This document shows, piece after piece, positions 58,384-64,000 of a stretch of 64,000 nt of DNA. Under the pieces are notes generated by a model. The model worked only from the letters and a program-made list of their open reading frames with translations. It was not told the origin of the DNA and searched no databases. Position numbers and translations under genes: made by a program. Origin of the DNA: Polaromonas sp. OV174 (lineage in GTDB: Bacteria; Pseudomonadota; Gammaproteobacteria; Burkholderiales; Burkholderiaceae_C); the NCBI RefSeq assembly GCF_900112285.1, contig NZ_FOKZ01000004.1:1-64000 (forward strand), written 5' to 3'. Numbering within the stretch: the first letter of the stretch is position 1; each line of letters begins with the position of its first letter.

Positions 58384-58569
58384 ATGATTAAGTACGCGAT
58401 CATTTTTGCGCTGATTTCACTGCTCGCTGGCGCCCTGGGTTTTGGCGGCGTGGCGGCTGGTGCGGCCGGCATTGCGAAGATTTTGTTCGGCCTGTTTTTA
58501 ATTTTGGCGCTTATTTTTGTGGTGCTGGCGGCCTTGGGCGTGGGTGCGATCAGCAAGGGGATGAAGTAA
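58384..58569 (+). CDS. DUF1328/UPF0391 small membrane protein
   Basis: A 61-residue protein with two hydrophobic helices separated by a glycine-rich turn ([19 protein letters not shown]), the standard form of the YtjA/UPF0391 family. Often induced by envelope or general stress; function unknown. The ATG at 58384 follows GAGGAG. Confidence 0.93.
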   Translation: MIKYAIIFALISLLAGALGFGGVAAGAAGIAKILFGLFLILALIFVVLAALGVGAISKGMK

Positions 58570-58860
58570 ATGAAAGTTCGTACAACCAAGCCAGGCGGCG
58601 CCGAGCCAGTCGGTGAGCCGCAGGCCAGCGCCACCGAGACAGCCAAGCCCCAGGTGGCGCTGATACCGGCGCCCCGGCGTATTTTTGGTTTTCCGGCCAG
58701 TGTGGCCGAGTTTTTGCTGCTGTTTCGCTTGCGGGTGCGCCGCTCCTCGGCTCTCTCGGTCGATGTGCTGGAGCGTGCCGCGCGCGTGGTGCTGGTGACC
58801 TGCCAGAACTGGTTCAGCCCCGGGACTGCGCCGAAAAGCGGCCCGGGCAAGCGTTCCTGA
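58570..58860 (+). CDS. Hypothetical protein
   Basis: A 96-residue protein that starts at the base after the UPF0391 stop codon, so it is probably translated with it. It is basic, without a membrane helix; an N-terminal disordered part leads to FGFPASVAEFLLLFRLRVRR and a possible helix up to LVTCQNWF. I do not recognise it. The tight coupling is the main argument that it is a real gene. Confidence 0.55.
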   Translation: MKVRTTKPGGAEPVGEPQASATETAKPQVALIPAPRRIFGFPASVAEFLLLFRLRVRRSSALSVDVLERAARVVLVTCQNWFSPGTAPKSGPGKRS

Positions 58861-58869
58861 AGCGATGGC

Positions 58870-59328
58870 TTAAAAAACCTTTTTCAGCAGACGATCGATG
58901 GAGTGAGCACCGGCGCCGCGCACCAAGATCAGAAAGGTCATGGCGGCCCACAGCAGGGATTTTTCGGCGCCATCGTAACCCTGAGATTTCACGATCCAGT
59001 GGAAGTAAACGGTCACCAGCAGCACGATGGTGGTGGCCAGCGCCGCCGGGCGTGTCAGCAGACCCAGGGCCAGCAAAATGCCTCCTATGAATTCCGTCGC
59101 CGCCAACAGCACGGCCCACAAAGGTCCGGGGGCGAAGCCCAGCGATTCCACCATGCCTACCAGCTTCATGGGATCCTGGATCTTGGGCCAACCATGTATG
59201 GCTAAGGCTACACCCGCCATCACCCGCAGCAGGGCGAAGGAGATGTCGTGCAGGCCGTCATAAAGCTTTCCCAGGGCCGGGATGATCAAGCGCGATGAAG
59301 ACGAAGAAGTAGGGATGGATGAAGCCAC
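58870..59328 (-). CDS. DoxX-family membrane protein
   Basis: A 152-residue DoxX-like protein with four predicted helices: LRVMAGVALAIHGWPKI, WAVLLAATEFIGGILLALGLLTR, a valine-rich third helix and a fourth before a basic end. DoxX proteins are membrane components linked to oxidative stress or thiosulfate metabolism. The GTG at 59328 follows AAGGAAA and removes an implausible N-terminal extension. Convergent with the hypothetical gene. Confidence 0.85.
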   Translation of the reverse strand: MASSIPTSSSSSRLIIPALGKLYDGLHDISFALLRVMAGVALAIHGWPKIQDPMKLVGMVESLGFAPGPLWAVLLAATEFIGGILLALGLLTRPAALATTIVLLVTVYFHWIVKSQGYDGAEKSLLWAAMTFLILVRGAGAHSIDRLLKKVF

Positions 59329-59454
59329 GGGTTTCCTTTTTTGGTTTGAATGCACAAGATGTAGATCACTGTATCTGCATGTAGGCAGAGCGCCGAAGCC
59401 AGACAAAGTTCAGTTCGGTGTTGCTGAAGTGCTGCCAAGTCGTTCGGACTTGAG

Positions 59455-59513
59455 TTGCTATTAAATAAATAGCTGTTGGCGCTTATTGTGCATGGGTTAA
59501 AGGCCTTTTTGGC
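59455..59513 (+). repeat. Copy of the AATAGC interspersed repeat
   Basis: It reads TTGCTATTAAATAAATAGC, then TGTTGGCGCTTATTGTGC and ATGGGTTAAAGGCC with TTTTT. One of the best copies; the end AAAGGCCTTTTT could serve as a weak terminator. Confidence 0.72.
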
Positions 59514-59563
59514 ATAAAAAAACGGCCTGGAGCGCAGGCCGCTGAGTGGGAATGCCCCGGCGC

Positions 59564-60583
59564 TTATTTCTGAGCGCGTATCTTGACCAGTTCGGCCTGG
59601 GTTTCGTTCCACAAGTCCATGCCGACGTCGTTGCCGATCTGGGTATAGACCTGGGTCAGCTTGTTACGCATGCGGCTGGCTTCGGCCGGCGACAGCTCGT
59701 TGACCTGCATGCCCTTGGCCTTGAGGTCGGCCATGGCCTTGGAGGCTTCGTCGCGCGTGTCCTTGCGCTCGTAGTTGCGGCTGGTCTTGGCGGCGTCCAT
59801 CAGCACTTTCTGCTCGGCCTTGGAGAGCTGGTCCCACCACTTCTTGCTGACCAGCACGATCCACGGGCTGTAGACGTGGTTGGTCACGGTCAGGTACTTT
59901 TGCACCTCGTAGAACTTGCTCGACAAGATGGTGTTGTAGGGATTTTCCTGGCCGTCAACGGTCTTGGTTTCCAGCGCGCCGAAGAGCTCGGAAAAAGCCA
60001 TGGGCACGGCGTTGGCGCCCAGGGTCTTGAAGCTGCTCAGGAACACGTTGTTCTGCATCACGCGCAGCTTGATGCCGTCCATGTCTTCGAGCTTTGTGAC
60101 CGGGCGCTTGCTGTTGGTCAGGTTGCGAAAGCCGTTTTCCCAATAGACCAGACCGACCAGGCCTTTTTCCTGCAGCTTGTCCTTGATTTTCTCGCCGATG
60201 GGGCCGTCCAGCAGGATGTCGGCTTCCTTGGGGTTGCTGATGAGAAAGGGCGTGTCCCACAGCGCCATTTCCTTGGTAATGCCGACCAGCGTGGCGGTGG
60301 AGCCGACCATCATTTCCTGCGCGCCGCCTATCAGCGCCTGCTGCATCTGCGTGTCGGGGCCCAGCGCGGCGGCGCCAATGGCGCGCACCTTCATCTTGCC
60401 GCCCGAGGCTTTTTCTACCGCTTCGGCAAACACCTTGGTGGCGCGGCCCTGGTTGCTTTGCTCATTCAGGCCATAGCCAAAACGGATGATGCGCGGCTTG
60501 ATGTCTTGCGCCAGTACCGAGAAGGAGGCGCCGAGCACGGCGACGGTGGCGGCGGCGACAAGAGTGCGTCGAATAATAGTCAT
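59564..60583 (-). CDS. TRAP transporter solute-binding protein (DctP family)
   Basis: A 339-residue periplasmic binding protein with an N-terminal signal (TLVAAATVAVLGASFSVLAQ). DctP features: LEDMDGIKLRVMQNNVFL, TKTVDGQENPYNTILSSKF. It closes the gluconokinase-dctQ-dctM-dctP run, which suggests gluconate or a related sugar acid as ligand. A G-rich tandem repeat separates it from dctM. Start supported by AGGAGA. Confidence 0.92.
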   Translation of the reverse strand: MTIIRRTLVAAATVAVLGASFSVLAQDIKPRIIRFGYGLNEQSNQGRATKVFAEAVEKASGGKMKVRAIGAAALGPDTQMQQALIGGAQEMMVGSTATLVGITKEMALWDTPFLISNPKEADILLDGPIGEKIKDKLQEKGLVGLVYWENGFRNLTNSKRPVTKLEDMDGIKLRVMQNNVFLSSFKTLGANAVPMAFSELFGALETKTVDGQENPYNTILSSKFYEVQKYLTVTNHVYSPWIVLVSKKWWDQLSKAEQKVLMDAAKTSRNYERKDTRDEASKAMADLKAKGMQVNELSPAEASRMRNKLTQVYTQIGNDVGMDLWNETQAELVKIRAQK

Positions 60584-60603
60584 GGGAATGTCTCCTGGTT
60601 TTT

Positions 60604-60636
60604 GGGTGAGGGTGAGGGTGAGGGTGAGGGAAGGGG
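60604..60636 (+). repeat. GGGTGA tandem repeat with G-quadruplex potential
   Basis: Five GGG tracts are separated by TGA, then AA and GGGG. It fills most of the 54-bp gap between dctM and dctP. The G tracts are on the plus strand, the template for these genes. Confidence 0.9.
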
Positions 60637-60637
60637 C

Positions 60638-61930
60638 TTAGCGCATCCACGCGACGGGCGCGGTGACGATCTGGGGAAAGAGCACAAAGAGGAAGAGGAT
60701 CAGCGTGTAGGTGATGAGGAAGGGGTTGACGCCCCGTATCACCTGGTGCAGCGGCATGCGGCCCACGCCGGCCACCACGTTAAGCACCGTGCCGACCGGC
60801 GGCGTGATCAGGCCGATGGCGCCGTTAAGCACAAACATCAGGCCAAAGTAGACCGGGTCTATGCCGGCCTTGACGGCAATCGGCAGCATCACCGGCGCGA
60901 AGATCAGTATGGTGGGAGTGAGGTCAAGCGCCGTGCCCACCAGGATCAGCGCGACCATCATCACGGCCATCAGCAGGCGCGGGTTATCCACCAGCGGGCC
61001 CAGCCAGTTGGTCAGCGTGCTGGGCAGGTCGGCCAGGGTGATCATGTAGCTGGCGACCTGGGCGCCGGCGCATAGAAACATCACGATGGCGGTGGTCTTG
61101 GCGGCGCGCACCAGCACGCCGTGCACTTCGGCCAGCTTCATTTCGCGGTGCACGAATAGGGCCACGACCAGCGCATAAAAGGCGGCGACCACGGCCGCTT
61201 CGGTCGGTGTGAAGATGCCGGTTTTCATGCCGCCAATGATGATGAGCGGCATCAAGAGCGCCCAAAAGGCCTTGACGGTGGCGCGCAGTCTTTCGCGCAT
61301 GGGCAGCGGCTGGCCCTGGGGCAGGTCGGTCTTGCGTAGCACCAGCTTCCAGGCCACGATCAGGCCGACACCCATGATGATGCCGGGCACGATGCCGGCG
61401 ATGAAGAGCGCCGAGATCGAGGTGTTGGTGGTGACGCCGTAAATCACAAAGGGCAGCGAAGGCGGAATGATGGGCGCGATGATGCCGCCCGAGGCAATCA
61501 GCCCGGCCGAGGTATGCATGGGATAGCCCTGCTGGCGCATCATGGGCAGCAGAATAGTGGCCAGCGCGGCGGTGTCGGCCAGCGCCGAGCCGCTCATGCT
61601 GGCCATCAGCACGGCCGCGCCAATCGCCACATAGCCCAGGCCGCCACGGATATGACCGACCCAGGCCTGCGCCATGGCGATGATGCGGCGGCTGATGCCG
61701 CCCGAGTTCATCAGCTCGCCGGCCAGAATGAAAAAGGGCACGGCCAGCAGCGGAAAGCTGTCCACCCCGGCGACCAGGTTTTGCGCCAGCAGCTGGGTGT
61801 CCCAAAAGCCCAGCACCCAGGCCATGCCAGCGCCGGTCAGCACCAGCGCCAGGCCCATGTTCATGCCTATGCCCATGAGCAGCAGCATGCCCAGCGAAAA
61901 AACGATGAAGGCCTGACCTTCGCTGCTCAT
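60638..61930 (-). CDS. TRAP transporter large permease (DctM family)
   Basis: A 430-residue permease with about twelve helices and DctM signatures: LLAVPFFILAGELMNSGGISRRI, SGSALADTAALATILLPMM and ITPPVGTVLNVVAGVG. It carries the substrate across the inner membrane with sodium ions. The ATG at 61930 gives MSSEGQAFIVFSLGMLLL. It follows dctQ and belongs to the gluconate-type operon. Confidence 0.93.
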   Translation of the reverse strand: MSSEGQAFIVFSLGMLLLMGIGMNMGLALVLTGAGMAWVLGFWDTQLLAQNLVAGVDSFPLLAVPFFILAGELMNSGGISRRIIAMAQAWVGHIRGGLGYVAIGAAVLMASMSGSALADTAALATILLPMMRQQGYPMHTSAGLIASGGIIAPIIPPSLPFVIYGVTTNTSISALFIAGIVPGIIMGVGLIVAWKLVLRKTDLPQGQPLPMRERLRATVKAFWALLMPLIIIGGMKTGIFTPTEAAVVAAFYALVVALFVHREMKLAEVHGVLVRAAKTTAIVMFLCAGAQVASYMITLADLPSTLTNWLGPLVDNPRLLMAVMMVALILVGTALDLTPTILIFAPVMLPIAVKAGIDPVYFGLMFVLNGAIGLITPPVGTVLNVVAGVGRMPLHQVIRGVNPFLITYTLILFLFVLFPQIVTAPVAWMR

Positions 61931-62000
61931 GCTGCGCTCCGCTGCGCGTTGGCCGGCCCGGTCTGGGCGTGTGAGATGAGGGGTTTGAATGTCATGGGAC

Positions 62001-62513
62001 TTATTCCACTTCCGCACCGTGACCGAGGTCCAGCGGCGTGCGTTTGATGATTTCGAACAGCGCCATCAGGCCTATGGCCGCGGCGCATAAAAAAGCCGGC
62101 AGTGGCAGCAGCGCGGTCGGGTAGCCGAGCACCACCGAGTAGCTGTCCAGGCCGACCACCACCTGTTGCCAGGCGCCCCAGCCCAACAGGGCGCAGCCCA
62201 GCAGCACCAGCGCGCGTATCAGCAGCGTCATGGCCAGCATGGCGCGTGGTTTTTTTTGCAGCGCGCCGACCAGGCTGGTGAAGGCCATGTGCTCGCCGGC
62301 CGGGTAGGCGGCGGTGGCGCCTATGAAGACCATCCAGACAAACAGCAGGCGCGACAGCTCTTCGCTGGCGGCCACGCCGCTGCCAAAGCCGTAGCGCAGC
62401 ACCACGTTGATGAAAACCGCCACGGCCATCACGCCCAGGCAGCTGGCCATCAGCGCATTGCTGATACGTTGAAAGCGGCTCTTGGGCGCTTCGGTCACGG
62501 TGTCTGTAGTCAT
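62001..62513 (-). CDS. TRAP transporter small permease (DctQ family)
   Basis: A 170-residue four-helix membrane protein. The DctQ motif is NVVLRYGFGSGVAASEELSRLLFVWMVFIGA. It pairs with DctM to form the membrane part of a TRAP transporter. Its ATG overlaps the gluconokinase stop codon (ATGA), so kinase and transporter are co-translated. Confidence 0.92.
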   Translation of the reverse strand: MTTDTVTEAPKSRFQRISNALMASCLGVMAVAVFINVVLRYGFGSGVAASEELSRLLFVWMVFIGATAAYPAGEHMAFTSLVGALQKKPRAMLAMTLLIRALVLLGCALLGWGAWQQVVVGLDSYSVVLGYPTALLPLPAFLCAAAIGLMALFEIIKRTPLDLGHGAEVE

Positions 62514-63019
62514 GCTTGCTCCTGTTGGGCCTTGAGCCAGGCGCTGACCTCGAGCTGCAATTGCGCCAGCGAGTCCAGCGCATCGACGCGCAGCACGCCG
62601 GCCTCGCCGGTGGGCAGCTCCAGCGTGGCGAACTGGCTGTCGACCAGGCTGGAGGCAAAGAAATGCAAGGGTGCGCGCGCCGCGACGCGGGCCTTGGCTT
62701 GCTCGGGGCTGATGTCCAGGAAGACGAAGCGCAGACCCGGTGCGGCCTGACGCAGGCGCTCGCGGTAGGCCCGCTTGAGCGCCGAGCAAGTGAGCACCAA
62801 CGCCTCGGGATGAGCCTGCAGTTGCTCGCTCAAGGTGTTGAGCCAGCCCTCGCGGTCGGCGTCGGTCAGGGCCACGCCCTGGCTCATCTTGGCCCGGTTG
62901 GCGGGGCTGTGATAGTCGTCGCCCTCGACCAGCTGCAGGCCTGTGGTCTGGGCAATTTTGGCGCCCAGGCTGGACTTGCCGCAGCCGGCAACGCCCATGA
63001 TGACAAGTGAATGGCTCAT
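62510..63019 (-). CDS. gntK: Gluconokinase
   Basis: A 169-residue GntK. Walker A GVAGCGKSS is near residue 8, EGDDYHSPANRAKMSQG and LTDADREGWL form the gluconate site. It makes 6-phosphogluconate for the Entner-Doudoroff or pentose phosphate pathway. First gene of the gntK-dctQ-dctM-dctP operon, divergent from a LacI-type regulator, with two identical palindromes in the intergenic region. It is the second gluconokinase-type gene in the window. Confidence 0.94.
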   Translation of the reverse strand: MSHSLVIMGVAGCGKSSLGAKIAQTTGLQLVEGDDYHSPANRAKMSQGVALTDADREGWLNTLSEQLQAHPEALVLTCSALKRAYRERLRQAAPGLRFVFLDISPEQAKARVAARAPLHFFASSLVDSQFATLELPTGEAGVLRVDALDSLAQLQLEVSAWLKAQQEQA

Positions 63020-63032
63020 TGTGAAAAGTCTT

Positions 63033-63046
63033 GGATAGCGCTATCC
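63033..63046. promoter_or_regulatory. Palindromic operator copy 1 (gntK side)
   Basis: GGATAGCGCTATCC is a perfect 14-bp palindrome with the CG-centred form typical of LacI-family sites. It lies 13 bp before the gntK start codon. Confidence 0.8.
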
Positions 63047-63142
63047 GTGTTGCTGAAAATAAACGGTGAACTGCTGGAATGCCTGTTTTTGGATCACCTG
63101 CGTCAGGCGGTCCTAGGGATTCTCCGGCTGGTGCTCACCGTT

Positions 63143-63156
63143 GGATAGCGCTATCC
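63143..63156. promoter_or_regulatory. Palindromic operator copy 2 (regulator side)
   Basis: The same GGATAGCGCTATCC occurs again, with TT also conserved before it, 46 bp ahead of the regulator start codon. Centre-to-centre distance to copy 1 is 110 bp. Confidence 0.8.
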
Positions 63157-63201
63157 TATGCCAGGATTCATTCATTAAAAGTTGGTAGTTTCCCTAGACT
63201 C

Positions 63202-64000
63202 ATGAGCTCAACTCCCGCCCGTTCCCGCGCCACCGGCCGCGTCACTTTGTCCGATGTGGCCCGCAGTGCCGGCGTCAGCCCCATCACCGTGTCGCGGGCG
63301 CTGCGCGGCGAGCGCGCCGTCGATCCGGCGCTGGTGGCCAGGGTGCAGGCGGCGGCGCAGCAACTGGGCTATGTGCCCGATCCGGCCGCCCGGGCGCTGG
63401 CATCGCAGCGCAGCTCGCATGTGACGGTGCTTATTCCCATGCTTTCCAACGCCTTGTTTGTCGATTTGCTGGAGGCGGTGCAGCGCAGCCTGCGGCCGGC
63501 CGGCTACCAGACGCTGATGGGCGTGACCCATTACGACGCCGGCGAAGAGGAGTCGCTGCTGCGCGAACAGTTGGCGCAGCGCCCGGCCGGCCTGCTGCTG
63601 ACCGGGCTGGAGCGCAGCGACGCGGCCCGTGCGCTGATTGCGCAAAGCGGCGTGCCCTGCGTGCATCTGATGGAAGTCTGCGCCACGCCCGGCGTCTACA
63701 GCGTCGGCTTTTCGCAGGCCGACGCCGGCGCCGAACTGACGCGCCACCTGCTGGCGCGCGGCCGGCGCCGCATCGCTTTTGTTGCGGCCCAGCTGGATTC
63801 GCGCACCTTGCAGCGGCTGGAGGGCTGGCGCCGCGAATTGCGCGCCGCCGGTTTGTACCAAGCCGAGCTGGAGTGGCTGAACCCAGCGCCCTCATCAATC
63901 GCGCTGGGCGGCCAGATGTTCGAGCAAATCATGCAGCGCCAGCCCGAGGTGGACGCGATCTTTTTCTGCAACGACGACCTGGCGCAAGGCGCTTTGCTGG
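63202..64000 (+). CDS. LacI-family regulator of gluconate genes (3' end outside window)
   Basis: The reading frame starts at ATG 63202 and runs off the window, so only about 266 residues are seen. The HTH is VTLSDVARSAGVSPITVSRALRGE (about residues 14-37), and the hinge PDPAARALASQRS and effector domain follow. It resembles GntR/IdnR gluconate regulators. It is divergent from gntK-dctQMP, and two identical 14-bp palindromes between them are its probable binding sites. Confidence 0.92.
   Translation, partial: MSSTPARSRATGRVTLSDVARSAGVSPITVSRALRGERAVDPALVARVQAAAQQLGYVPDPAARALASQRSSHVTVLIPMLSNALFVDLLEAVQRSLRPAGYQTLMGVTHYDAGEEESLLREQLAQRPAGLLLTGLERSDAARALIAQSGVPCVHLMEVCATPGVYSVGFSQADAGAELTRHLLARGRRRIAFVAAQLDSRTLQRLEGWRRELRAAGLYQAELEWLNPAPSSIALGGQMFEQIMQRQPEVDAIFFCNDDLAQGALL

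Noticed and set aside
59546-61075. 509-codon open frame opposite the TRAP genes
   Set aside because: It spans dctP, the tandem repeat and part of dctM on the opposite strand, and its sequence is low-complexity shadow.

Overview
The window is a 64 kb piece of the replication-origin region of a GC-rich betaproteobacterium, most likely Burkholderiales, family Comamonadaceae (Polaromonas/Rhodoferax-like). Evidence: the order mnmE-yidC-yidD-rnpA-rpmH / oriC / dnaA-dnaN-gyrB, the metX-metW pair, the kdsD-kdsC-lptC block, Bug-type solute-binding proteins, TRAP transporters, and a short interspersed repeat of the kind I associate with this family. The species cannot be fixed from sequence alone. I saw no tRNA, rRNA, CRISPR array, prophage or transposase.

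Layout. 0.3-4.2 kb: copper module (chaperone facing copA-cueR, with CueR-type promoters both ways), then a small NTF2-like gene bracketed by a decayed copy of the cueR 3' end. 4.2-8.3 kb: 2OG-Fe(II) oxygenase, AlkB, hydroxypyruvate isomerase, SulP transporter. 8.5-11.2 kb: metX-metW behind a SAM-II-like riboswitch, and a UPF0016 manganese-exporter gene behind a yybP-ykoY (Mn2+) riboswitch. 11.2-20.4 kb: ECF sigma/anti-sigma pair, glycine-rich RRM protein, SDR, lptC-kdsC-kdsD, Kef antiporter, apt, two little-known genes. 20.5-31.6 kb: origin core. 31.7-39.8 kb: DAHP synthase, minCDE and assorted single genes. 39.9-47.2 kb: a catabolic cluster with a RuBisCO-like protein, DUF1537 sugar-acid kinase, VOC protein, TRAP transporter and LacI regulator. 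47.3-52.2 kb: TPP riboswitch and thiC-thiO-thiS-thiG-thiE. 52.3-56.3 kb: GntR regulator, cytoplasmic sulfatase, Bug protein and gluconokinase-like kinase, flanked by a duplicated 3' end of the neighbouring Old Yellow Enzyme gene. 56.3-59.4 kb: OYE reductase, GST, small membrane proteins. 59.5-64 kb: gluconate-type TRAP cluster with gluconokinase and a LacI regulator cut by the window end.

How the genes work together. The origin core is the most unusual part. dnaA lies between two 112-bp inverted repeats, each with an AT-rich tract, a TAG-TAG-TAG (DnaA-trio) run and a DnaA box at identical spacing, so the cell may have a two-sided origin. Three sugar-acid uptake/catabolism modules (RLP/DUF1537, sulfatase/kinase, gluconate) occur within 25 kb, each with its own regulator and a recognisable palindromic operator candidate. 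Riboswitches control methionine, manganese and thiamin genes.

The strongest leads for undescribed biology are the mirrored origin elements, the sulfatase-Bug-kinase island with att-like flanking repeats, the RLP-kinase-VOC pathway, and the interspersed repeat that appears to have been absorbed in frame into the MnmE GTPase domain. Start codons were moved inward where a ribosome-binding site or family N terminus supported it.
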